NCBI GenBank assembly: GCA_900551775.1
Contig: URXI01000115.1
Coordinates: 1 to 11,379 of the forward strand
DNA from: an uncultured Eubacterium sp.
Lineage (GTDB): Bacteria > Bacillota > Clostridia > Peptostreptococcales > Anaerovoracaceae
DNA length: 11,379 bases
Direction of reading: 5' to 3'
Shown: positions 1 to 5,712 of the stretch, one piece after another
How positions within the stretch are numbered: the first letter of the stretch is position 1
How the letters are laid out: each line of letters starts with the position of its first letter
Made by a program: the position numbers and the translations under genes
The notes under the pieces: model-generated
What the model saw: the letters and a program-made list of their open reading frames with translations, nothing else
What the model was told of the DNA's origin: nothing
Database searches by the model: none

Positions 1-60
1 TACAACGATTAACTGGTAGTCATTCTTGACTACATCATTATTATACTAGGAGGTAAATTT
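1..60 (+). promoter_or_regulatory. gldA upstream region: inverted repeat and strong RBS
   Basis: An AGGAGG ribosome binding site lies at 48-53, seven bases before the gldA ATG. GTAGTC (16-21) and GACTAC (28-33) form a perfect 6-bp inverted repeat around a 6-base spacer, which could be an operator half-site pair or a small hairpin. TTGACT (26-31) and TATACT (42-47) resemble promoter hexamers but are only 10 bases apart, so they do not make one sigma-70 type promoter. The true promoter may lie outside the window. Confidence 0.35.
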
Positions 61-1152
61 ATGGCCAAAATTATTGGAAGTCCCAGCAGATACGTGCAGG
101 GCAAAGGGGAACTGAAAAACTTGTGCGCCCATGCGGGCAACTTTGGCAAAAAACTCTTTATTCTCACCAGCCCTTCCGGCAGAAAAAGAGTTGAACCTGC
201 AATCGCTCTCGGCCAGGGGGATGCGGAGATTGTTTACGAAGCTTTTAACGGTGAATGCTGTAAGACGGAGATCGAAAGGGTCAAAGCGGCCTGCCAGGCT
301 GCCGGCTGTGAAGTCATCGTCGGCATCGGCGGCGGAAAAATCCACGATACAGCCAAAGCTGCCGCCCATTACCTGGGCATGCCGGTAGTCATCGTACCGA
401 CCATCGCTTCCACTGATGCGCCTTGCAGCGCGCTGTCCGTCATTTATACAGACGAGGGTGTATTTGAAGAGTACCTGTTCCTGCCAGCCAGTCCGAACAT
501 GGTTCTGGTAGATACCGAGATTGTTAGCAAAGCGCCGGTACGCCTGCTGATTTCCGGCATGGGAGATGCTCTGGCGACTTATTTCGAAGCGAGAGCCTGC
601 CTGCAGTCTGACGCGTCTAACTGTGTGGGCGGCAAAGCTACTTTGGCTGCCATGGCTCTGGCAAAGCTGTGCTACGAGACATTGATGACAGACGGTGTCA
701 ACGCCATGCTTGCCGTCAAAGAAGGCGTATGCACCAAGGCGGTGGAGAACATCATCGAAGCAAACACCTATCTGTCGGGCATCGGTTTTGAAAGCGGCGG
801 CTTGGCAGGCGCCCATGCTATCCACAACGGGCTCACGGCTATCGAAGAAACCCACAATTTGTACCACGGCGAGAAGGTCGCTTTCGGTACCTTGGTTCAA
901 CTGGTTCTTGAGAACGCATCAGAAGAAGAGATTGCAGAAGTCCTCGATTTCTGTATGGAAGTGGGACTGCCTGTGACCCTTGCTGATCTGGGCATCAAAG
1001 AAGTCAAAGCGGATCAGATCATGGAAGTGGCAAAACTGGCCGCCGGAGAAAATGACACCCTGGGCAACATGCCGTTTGCAGTGACGCCGGAAGACGTCTA
1101 CGCCGCCATCATGGGCGCCGACGCTCTGGGCAGATATTATAAAGGTGAATAA
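61..1152 (+). CDS. gldA: glycerol dehydrogenase (iron-type alcohol dehydrogenase superfamily)
   Basis: This 363-residue protein has the usual GldA length and oxidises glycerol to dihydroxyacetone with NAD+ in the cytoplasm, or acts on related vicinal diols. The N-terminal half has the dinucleotide-binding glycine run VGIGGGKIHDTAK (about 87-99) and the STDAPCSALSV segment (117-127). The helical C-terminal half carries the expected metal ligands: Asp169 in GMGDAL, His252 in AGAHAIHNG and His269 in YHGEKVAFG, spaced as in characterised GldA enzymes. The family usually has GGGKTLDTAK; Ile-His replaces Thr-Leu here, a minor change. The start is fixed by AGGAGG seven bases upstream. The gene is followed by its own terminator, so it ends its transcription unit. 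A cobalamin adenosyltransferase lies downstream, and both functions occur in B12-dependent glycerol or diol fermentation, but no dehydratase is present in the window. Substrate preference among polyols cannot be read from the sequence. Confidence 0.93.
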   Translation: MAKIIGSPSRYVQGKGELKNLCAHAGNFGKKLFILTSPSGRKRVEPAIALGQGDAEIVYEAFNGECCKTEIERVKAACQAAGCEVIVGIGGGKIHDTAKAAAHYLGMPVVIVPTIASTDAPCSALSVIYTDEGVFEEYLFLPASPNMVLVDTEIVSKAPVRLLISGMGDALATYFEARACLQSDASNCVGGKATLAAMALAKLCYETLMTDGVNAMLAVKEGVCTKAVENIIEANTYLSGIGFESGGLAGAHAIHNGLTAIEETHNLYHGEKVAFGTLVQLVLENASEEEIAEVLDFCMEVGLPVTLADLGIKEVKADQIMEVAKLAAGENDTLGNMPFAVTPEDVYAAIMGADALGRYYKGE

Positions 1153-1154
1153 AG

Positions 1155-1222
1155 CAGTATCTTGTCGATACTGAAAATAGGAGCACTTGAGGCTGAGGTA
1201 ATAGTCTGAAGTGCTCTTTTTT
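1155..1222 (+). terminator. Rho-independent terminator after gldA, preceded by a small hairpin
   Basis: GAGCACTT (1181-1188) pairs with AAGTGCTC (1209-1216) and is followed directly by six T residues (1217-1222), a textbook intrinsic terminator 28 bases after the gldA stop. Just before it, CAGTATC (1155-1161) and GATACTG (1167-1173) form a separate perfect 7-bp hairpin with a TTGTC loop and no T tract. The second hairpin may protect the mRNA end or may be incidental. Confidence 0.85.
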
Positions 1223-1266
1223 GCTGAGGTTATGGACTCCTGCTTCGTGGAGAGCAGAGATGCCAA

Positions 1267-1604
1267 TCCGCCATGTTTTTTGTCATAACGGAAGGTGACT
1301 TGCGCGGCAAGTGGATTTTGACGGTTATTCCGCCATGTTTGGACAGAATGAGGAGAGCGACTTGCGCGACTCCCTTTGCAAAACAGGGCAAAATCCAGTG
1401 ATTTTACAATATCTTCAAAATAGAGCGCAAGCAGCCCACTGAAAATTAAAGAAACATGGCGTTTTTTTACCTGGATTACATAATTCGCGCAAGTAGCCTT
1501 CTGGAATCCAGGAGAACATGGCGCGGAGGATTGATATGAGCAGCTTTTCCGCCAGGTTGGGTGCCATAACCTAACGCGACTTGCACGACTCCCTTTGCAA
1601 AAAC
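1267..1604. repeat. five-copy bipartite repeat cluster in a non-coding region
   Basis: The gap between gldA and the adenosyltransferase (1223-1703) has no convincing gene but holds five copies of a two-block element. Block A is CGCCATGTTT and block B is CTTGCGCG. Plus-strand copies have A at 1269-1278, 1331-1340 and 1550-1558 (CGCCAGGTT), with B at 1299-1306, 1361-1368 and 1580-1587 (CTTGCACG). Minus-strand copies have A at 1461-1452 and 1523-1515, with B (CTTGCGC, CTTGCGCG) at 1431-1425 and 1493-1486. In all five, CTTGCGC starts exactly 30 bases after the first C of block A, although the spacer sequences differ. Copies 1 and 2 are 62 bp apart, and so are the two minus-strand copies, so copies 1-4 form a large imperfect inverted repeat centred near 1396, inside a small hairpin (AAAATC 1390-1395, GATTTT 1400-1405). 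Copies 2 and 5 share a longer stretch (1357-1383 and 1576-1602) with one mismatch in 27. A 62-bp period is not a multiple of three, so this is not a coding repeat. Function unknown. Confidence 0.8.
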
Positions 1605-1703
1605 ATCCCTAGATAATTTTTGACATGATTGATGAAAAAAACTCCTTAACGGGTAAGATACTGCGTTTTCTGCACATACTAATGAATAAAAACGAAGGAT
1701 GTG

Positions 1704-2276
1704 ATGAATTTGGCAAATCTTTATACGAAGACAGGAGACGCCGGGGAAACCGGCCTGGTGGGCGGCAGCAGAGTTAGAAAGGACAGTGCACGGGTAAACT
1801 GCTACGGCACCATGGACGAAGTGAATGCCGTGCTGGGAGTAGCTTATGCACTGACACATAACGATTATATCAAAGAATGTATCGATAGCATTCAGCATAC
1901 TTTATTCCTTGTCGGCGCAGAACTGGCCAGTGACAAAAAAGGATTGGTACTTTTGGCTGACAACGTGATAGGTGAAAAAGATGTTACGGAATTGGAAGGA
2001 ATCGTAGATCGCTGTACGTTGACTACAGGCGCGCAGACCGAGTTTGTCATTCCAGGTGTAAATCCTGCCTCGGCGGCTCTTCACGTGGCTAGAACTGTCG
2101 TCCGCAGAGGGGAACGGACGATCATAGCGGCCAGGGAGGAAATCGAGGTGCGTGACGTATTACTGAAGTACGTCAACCGTTTGTCCGACGCCGTTTATGC
2201 GCTGGCAAGATTAGAAGAAACAGTTTGTCAGCAGGATCAGGGGAAGAGCAAAAGCCGCTGCTGGCCGTCCCGCTAG
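1704..2276 (+). CDS. pduO: PduO-type ATP:cob(I)alamin adenosyltransferase
   Basis: This cytoplasmic enzyme of about 190 residues transfers the adenosyl group of ATP to cob(I)alamin, making adenosylcobalamin. The N-terminal YTKTGDAGETGL motif (7-18, the ATP-binding loop), GSRVRKD, and YGTMDEVNAVLG (34-45) are diagnostic. The C-terminal helix has RRGER (134-138) and YVNRLSDAVYALAR (156-169), the usual RRAER and NRLSD signatures. The start is ambiguous. ATG 1704 has AAGGA (1695-1699) four bases upstream. TTG 1710 is also attractive, because 1695-1705 is a near-perfect extended match to AAGGAGGTGAT with ideal spacing and would give MANLYTKTGD, the typical length before the motif. GTG 1701 lies inside that site and is unlikely. 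A TTGACA (1620-1625) lies upstream without a matching -10 at 17 bp, and no cobalamin riboswitch was recognised. The stop overlaps tail to tail with the remnant gene on the other strand (shared CTAG, 2273-2276). Some homologues are named CobO-like or MMAB; the fold family is clear, the client enzyme is not. Confidence 0.9.
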   Translation: MNLANLYTKTGDAGETGLVGGSRVRKDSARVNCYGTMDEVNAVLGVAYALTHNDYIKECIDSIQHTLFLVGAELASDKKGLVLLADNVIGEKDVTELEGIVDRCTLTTGAQTEFVIPGVNPASAALHVARTVVRRGERTIIAAREEIEVRDVLLKYVNRLSDAVYALARLEETVCQQDQGKSKSRCWPSR

Positions 2277-2579
2277 AGGCAGAGAGACGGCAGTTCTGTG
2301 AATGCGTGAATGGCAGGTACGCTGCGATTTACCTGTCCGAACCCGTAGGCAGGGCGAATAAAGGGGATTGCAGCCAGATCTGCGGCATCCAGGTCGCCCT
2401 GGGTGTCACCTACATAAACCGCCGAGATGCGGATACAGCGTGCCGCCGCTCTTTTGCAGATATATCAATTCTTCCTGGCAGCAGGCCTTTACAATTTGGA
2501 GACTTCGTTCCAGTGTTTCATCTGGCAGTATCCTTTGTGCAATCTGTTCAGCCGTCTTTCCCATACAGTCTTTGATACA
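2273..2579 (-). pseudogene. remnant of a HAD-family hydrolase (phosphatase-like), doubly truncated
   Basis: The minus strand encodes two out-of-frame pieces that match one HAD-superfamily protein. The first (2579 down to about 2427) reads CMGKTAEQIAQRILPDE, then ACCQEELIYLQKSGGTLYP, the cap region of small clostridial-type HAD phosphatases. It is followed without a gap, in another frame, by AVYVGDTQGDLDAADLAA and IPFIRPAYGFGQV, which contain HAD motif IV (GDTxGD), ending at a TAG (2275-2273). The N-terminal DxDGT nucleophile motif and the middle part with motifs II and III are absent, so an internal deletion of very roughly 80 codons at about 2420-2430 plus loss of the 5' part is inferred. 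The fragment cannot make an active enzyme. Its 5' break sits beside the perfect hairpin at 2578-2596. The family assignment rests on recalled family patterns and not on a search. Confidence 0.75.
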
Positions 2580-2596
2580 AGGAGGGTACCTCCTTG
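2578..2596. repeat. perfect 8-bp inverted repeat at the edge of the HAD remnant
   Basis: CAAGGAGG (2578-2585) and CCTCCTTG (2589-2596) are perfectly complementary around a GTA loop. Neither side is followed by a T tract, so it is not a standard terminator. It lies exactly where recognisable HAD homology stops and could be a deletion footprint or a trace of a lost mobile element. That interpretation is inference. Confidence 0.5.
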
Positions 2597-2655
2597 CTAT
2601 TGCTATCTTATCTCTTTTGTCCGCGTTTTACAACAGGAAAAATGTGATTGGCGAC

Positions 2656-2687
2656 TTGACAAAATACGATTATAAATGTATTATAAT
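2656..2687 (+). promoter_or_regulatory. promoter of the hemolysin III/TrhA gene
   Basis: A consensus TTGACA (2656-2661) is followed after exactly 17 bases by TATTAT (2679-2684). An overlapping TATAAT (2682-2687) is also present but would require a 20-base spacer. Transcription would begin near 2691, leaving a leader of about 80 nt before the ATG at 2774. Confidence 0.7.
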
Positions 2688-2720
2688 ATAGTAATGAAAA
2701 TTATATTTACGAACATAAAA

Positions 2721-2756
2721 AATCATATTCTGCATAGAATATGATTAGAATCTAAT
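2721..2756 (+). promoter_or_regulatory. 5' UTR hairpin and overlapping palindrome before trhA
   Basis: AATCATATTCT (2721-2731) and AGAATATGATT (2736-2746) form a perfect 11-bp AT-rich stem with a GCAT loop. Its 3' arm overlaps a second palindrome, ATTAGA-A-TCTAAT (2744-2756), so the two structures could compete in the RNA, or either could be an operator on DNA. The ribosome binding site AGGAGG (2760-2765) follows immediately. No T tract follows the stem, so it is not a plain terminator. Confidence 0.5.
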
Positions 2757-2773
2757 AGCAGGAGGCTGATTTT

Positions 2774-3433
2774 ATGGCAGATAGAACTTTAAAAAGATAT
2801 ACGGCAGGGGAGGAGATTTTCAACAGCGTGTCTCACGGCGTGGGATCGCTTCTGGCAATTGGCGGTACGGCGCTGATGACAGTCATGTCTGTGGCCCGTG
2901 GCAGCGGACTGGCGCTTTCGGCCAGTTTGATTTACGGAATCTCTCTGATTGTGCTTTACACCATGTCAACGGTGTATCACGCAGTGCCCAATCCAAAAGC
3001 AAAAGAAATTTTGAGGATCTTCGATCATACATCAATCTTCCTTTTAATCGCGGGGAGCTATACGCCGTTTTGTCTGGTGGCCCTCGCAGGAAACAGCAGG
3101 GGGCTTGCGGTGATTATCGCAGTATGGGCCTGTGCAATTCTGGGCATTGTGCTCAACGCCATCGATCTGAAAAAGACAGAGAAGTTTGGTACGGTACTCT
3201 ATGTCATCATGGGATGGTCGATTTTGGCTGTGTTCAAGGACATCATCCATGTTCTGCCGGCACCGGCATTTTGGCTGCTTCTCATCGGCGGCATCAGCTA
3301 TACAGGCGGCCTGGTATTTTACGCCTTGAAGAACGTAAAATACATGCACAGCATCTGGCATTTATTTGTCCTGGCGGGCAGCGTGCTCCACTATCTATGC
3401 ATCTCAATTTACGTTTTGCCCATGGCATATTAA
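2774..3433 (+). CDS. trhA: hemolysin III / PAQR-family integral membrane protein
   Basis: This 219-residue protein is a typical small bacterial hemolysin III (YqfA/TrhA) homologue and sits in the cytoplasmic membrane, with about seven hydrophobic segments. Family signatures are all present: EEIFNSVSHGVGSLLAIGG (13-31), STVYHAVP (65-72), the strongly conserved FDHTSIFLLIAGSYTPF (83-99) and HSIWHLFVLAGSVLHY (192-207). His69, Asp84, His192 and His196 are candidates for the metal-binding set described for PAQR proteins. The proposed role of the family is membrane homeostasis; the old hemolysin name reflects overexpression phenotypes and should not be read as a toxin. AGGAGG lies eight bases before the ATG. 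The gene has its own promoter and terminator and therefore appears monocistronic. Confidence 0.92.
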   Translation: MADRTLKRYTAGEEIFNSVSHGVGSLLAIGGTALMTVMSVARGSGLALSASLIYGISLIVLYTMSTVYHAVPNPKAKEILRIFDHTSIFLLIAGSYTPFCLVALAGNSRGLAVIIAVWACAILGIVLNAIDLKKTEKFGTVLYVIMGWSILAVFKDIIHVLPAPAFWLLLIGGISYTGGLVFYALKNVKYMHSIWHLFVLAGSVLHYLCISIYVLPMAY

Positions 3434-3504
3434 TTCTTCCAACAAAATGACATATAGACGTGCCTCGGTATCATATGAATACTATACGGGGATACGATGT
3501 AAAA

Positions 3505-3540
3505 CGGCATACCCTGAAGGGGTATGCCGCCTTTTGTTTT
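3505..3540 (+). terminator. Rho-independent terminator after trhA
   Basis: CGGCATACCC (3505-3514) pairs perfectly with GGGTATGCCG (3520-3529) across a 5-base loop, and CCTTTTGTTTT follows (3530-3540). The stem starts 71 bases after the stop codon. It also isolates the following FAD gene, whose promoter I could not identify in 3541-3634. Confidence 0.85.
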
Positions 3541-3634
3541 CGGGGAAAATTCCATAAAAAGATGTTTTTTTCTAAATTTGGGCAGATTTATGTACGTTAT
3601 CCCCGATACTCGGAAAAGTAAATTGGAGGTTCAT

Positions 3635-4891
3635 ATGGCAAAAATCGTAATTATTGGCGGCGGCTGGTCTGGCTGTGCTGCCGCCATCGCAGCAAGAAAA
3701 ACGGGAGCGGAGGTAGAAATACTGGAACGGACTGATCTGCTTCTGGGACTAGGAAACGTAGGAGGAATCATGAGAAACAATGGCCGTTTTACTGCGACCG
3801 AAGAAAATATAGCCATGGGCGCAGACGAGCTCTTTGTTATTACAGATAAATGTGCGACCCACAAAAATGTAAATTTTCCAGGCCACGACCACGCAACTTT
3901 TTACAATGTCGTCAAAGTAGAGCCAGAAGTGAGGCAGCTGATAAAGTTCATGGGTATCGGGATCCATTTGATTACAAGAATTACTGATGTCATCAAAGAG
4001 GGCAATCGAATTACGGCGCTGGAATCGGCGGACGGCGAACGCTTTGACGGCGACGTCTTTGTTGACTGTACGGGAACTACAGGTCCTATGGGAAACTGTA
4101 TGGAGTTCGGCAACGGCTGCAGCATGTGCGTACTGCGCTGTCCGGCTTTTGGCCCTCGAGTCAGCATTTCGGAGAAAGCCGGCGGCCATGACTACTATGG
4201 AAAGCGGGCTGACGGTACGCCGGGCGCATTCAGCGGTTCCTGCAAACTGGAGAAAAGCAGCCTGTCAGAGAAAATCGTAAAAGAACTCAACGAAAAGGGC
4301 GTCACAGTCGTGCCGCTTCCAAAAGAATTGATTAACGAAAGCAAGCTCTCGAAGAAAGTATGTCGTCAATACGCATTGCTGCCATTTGCAGAGAATATAA
4401 TTTTGATCGACACGGGGTACGCGAAGATGATGACGCCTTACTTCCCGCTGGCAGAGCTGCGCCAGGTAGAAGGTTTTGAAAATGCCCGGTTCGTCGATCC
4501 TTATGCCGGTGGAAAGGGAAATTCCATCAGGTATACGGCCGTTACGGAAAGAGATCCATTCATGAAGGTGAGAGATGTCGATAATCTGTTCTGCGGCGGC
4601 GAAAAATCCGGACTGTTCATCGGCCATACGGAGGCCATTTCTACTGGATCCCTGGCCGGGCACAATGCGGGCAGAGCAGCGCGCGGCGAAACGCTGATCA
4701 CACTGCCGGAATCAACCGCCATCGGCTCTCTTCTTACATACCAAAACCCGGACGGGGGCATGATCACCTTTGCGGGAGATGAATTCTTTGCCCACATGAA
4801 GGAGACAGGGCTTTATACGACAGACATAGAGAAAATCGCAGACCGCATAGAGGCAGCAGGGCTTACGGGAATATATAACGCTTTCAATTAA
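3635..4891 (+). CDS. FAD-dependent oxidoreductase, GidA/TrmFO-like, with four-cysteine cluster
   Basis: This 418-residue flavoprotein starts at the ATG that has GGAGG (3625-3629) five bases upstream; an in-frame extension to 3524 would run into the preceding terminator and is rejected. The N-terminal Rossmann motif VIIGGGWSGCAAAIAA (5-20) and Glu31 bind FAD, and VDCTGTTGP (143-151) is the second flavin motif. Directly after it lie Cys155, Cys162, Cys165 and Cys169 (NGCSMCVLRCPAFGPR), a CxxCxxxC arrangement that could bind a metal or Fe-S cluster or carry redox thiols. The C-terminus, LFCGGEKSGLFIGHTEA (318-334) and TGSLAGHNAGRAARG (337-351), resembles the GidA/TrmFO family, in which FAD binds near this glycine-rich turn. 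The protein does not look like canonical TrmFO as a whole, and tRNA modification is not claimed; the substrate is unknown. It lies 51 bases upstream of a pseudouridine synthase gene on the same strand, but no shared function is evident. Confidence 0.75.
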   Translation: MAKIVIIGGGWSGCAAAIAARKTGAEVEILERTDLLLGLGNVGGIMRNNGRFTATEENIAMGADELFVITDKCATHKNVNFPGHDHATFYNVVKVEPEVRQLIKFMGIGIHLITRITDVIKEGNRITALESADGERFDGDVFVDCTGTTGPMGNCMEFGNGCSMCVLRCPAFGPRVSISEKAGGHDYYGKRADGTPGAFSGSCKLEKSSLSEKIVKELNEKGVTVVPLPKELINESKLSKKVCRQYALLPFAENIILIDTGYAKMMTPYFPLAELRQVEGFENARFVDPYAGGKGNSIRYTAVTERDPFMKVRDVDNLFCGGEKSGLFIGHTEAISTGSLAGHNAGRAARGETLITLPESTAIGSLLTYQNPDGGMITFAGDEFFAHMKETGLYTTDIEKIADRIEAAGLTGIYNAFN

Positions 4892-4901
4892 TCGCGTTTT
4901 G

Positions 4902-4910
4902 TGTTAAAAT
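4902..4910 (+). promoter_or_regulatory. possible extended -10 promoter for the pseudouridine synthase gene
   Basis: TGTTAAAAT (4902-4910) fits an extended -10 element (TG, one base, TAAAAT), 32 bases before the ATG. The matching -35 (TTCAAT, 4883-4888, 16-bp spacer) is poor. The gap is only 51 bp, so read-through from the FAD gene is equally possible. The RBS is a weak GGAG at 4930-4933. Confidence 0.35.
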
Positions 4911-4942
4911 CACTAAAGACAAAGTGAACGGAGAAAAAACCA

Positions 4943-5650
4943 ATGAGAATTAACAAATATATTGCACAGGCTGGTGTGGCCAGCCGCAGAAAAGCAGATG
5001 AACTGATTGCCAATGGCAACGTCAAAGTCAACGGTCTGATCTTGAAGGAGCCGGGCTATGACGTTGTCACGGGCGATGTGGTGGAAGTCAACGGCAGAAG
5101 AATTGAGGCTGAGGAAAAGAAGGTGTACATCCTTCTCAACAAGCCAGTTGGTTATATTACCAGCGTCAGCGACGATCGGGACAGGCTGACCGTCATGGAC
5201 CTGGTCCAGGATGTGGATGCGAGGATTTTCCCGGTGGGCCGTCTGGACTTCAACACTTCGGGCATGCTGATCATGACAAACGATGGGGATTTTGCCTATA
5301 CGTTATCTCACCCCAAACACGAGATGACAAAGACCTACCGCGCTGTGGTAGCCGGCGTGCTGTCTAACGAAAAGTGCGCGAAACTCAGGGAAGGCGTGGA
5401 CATCGGCGGTTTTGTCACCTCTAAGGCGAAGGTAGAGATCGTCAAAGGGCATCCGCGGAACACGGTGGTGGACATCACCATCCACGAGGGGAAAAACCGT
5501 CAGGTTCGCAAAATGTTCAAAGCTGTCGGCAACAACGTGCAGGAGCTGCAGCGTATCGCCATCGGCGACGTGAGGCTGGGAAGATTGGCAGAAGGGCATT
5601 ACCGGAAGCTGACAAAAGAAGAAGTAGAGTATTTAAGCAACGGAAGATAA
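4943..5650 (+). CDS. 16S/23S rRNA pseudouridine synthase, RsuA/RluB/RluE/RluF family
   Basis: This 235-residue cytoplasmic enzyme isomerises a specific uridine to pseudouridine in ribosomal RNA. The N-terminal S4 RNA-binding domain is clear: MRINKYIAQAGVASRRKADE, then NGNVKVNG (1-31). It is followed by the catalytic domain with LLNKPVGYITS (64-74), the active-site motif FPVGRLDFNTSGMLIMTND (96-114) with Asp102 as the catalytic aspartate, and the C-terminal HEGKNRQVRKMFKAVGN segment. Length and order match the short RsuA/RluB group and not the RluA/RluC/RluD group. RluB (23S rRNA) is the commonest Gram-positive member, but the target position cannot be read from the sequence, so no symbol is given. 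It is followed by a terminator shared with the convergent tetR gene. Confidence 0.93.
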   Translation: MRINKYIAQAGVASRRKADELIANGNVKVNGLILKEPGYDVVTGDVVEVNGRRIEAEEKKVYILLNKPVGYITSVSDDRDRLTVMDLVQDVDARIFPVGRLDFNTSGMLIMTNDGDFAYTLSHPKHEMTKTYRAVVAGVLSNEKCAKLREGVDIGGFVTSKAKVEIVKGHPRNTVVDITIHEGKNRQVRKMFKAVGNNVQELQRIAIGDVRLGRLAEGHYRKLTKEEVEYLSNGR

Positions 5651-5656
5651 GTTATT

Positions 5657-5709
5657 AAAGGGATTGCGGGCGCAGTGAGAAGACTCCACTGTACACGCAA
5701 TCCCTTTTT
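5657..5709. terminator. bidirectional terminator between pseudouridine synthase and tetR
   Basis: AAAGGGATTGCG (5657-5668) pairs perfectly with CGCAATCCCTTT (5696-5707), ending in a T run on the plus strand; the A residues at the left base of the stem give T residues on the minus strand. An inner stem, CAGTG (5673-5677) with CACTG (5687-5691), extends the structure. It lies six bases after the pseudouridine synthase stop and three bases beyond the tetR stop, so it can serve both convergent genes. Confidence 0.85.
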
Positions 5710-5712
5710 GCT

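Noticed and set aside
26..47. Promoter from TTGACT and TATACT before gldA
   Set aside because: The hexamers are separated by only 10 bases, far from the 16-18 needed.
46..900. 284-codon minus-strand open frame opposite gldA
   Set aside because: It lies wholly on the opposite strand of a well-supported glycerol dehydrogenase gene, has no recognisable family motifs, and is a shadow of the real codon usage.
1267..1604. CRISPR array or integron attC sites
   Set aside because: The repeats occur in both orientations, are bipartite with short blocks, lack uniform repeat-spacer order, and show no attC core symmetry or nearby cas or integrase genes.
1223..1703. Cobalamin riboswitch upstream of the adenosyltransferase
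   Set aside because: I looked for the B12 box and the expected paired architecture. Short resemblances such as CCAGGAGAAC (1508-1517) lack the rest of the motif and overlap the repeat units.
1476..1898. 140-codon minus-strand open frame across the repeat cluster and pduO start
   Set aside because: It overlaps the conserved N-terminal coding region of the adenosyltransferase and has no recognisable family motifs.
2225..2691. Plus-strand open frames after pduO (116, 107 and 82 codons)
   Set aside because: They have no RBS or motifs and overlap the minus-strand HAD remnant, which explains the sequence better.
3524..3634. 37-residue N-terminal extension of the FAD oxidoreductase
   Set aside because: The first ATG lies inside the trhA terminator stem, while ATG 3635 has a good RBS and begins directly before the FAD-binding motif.
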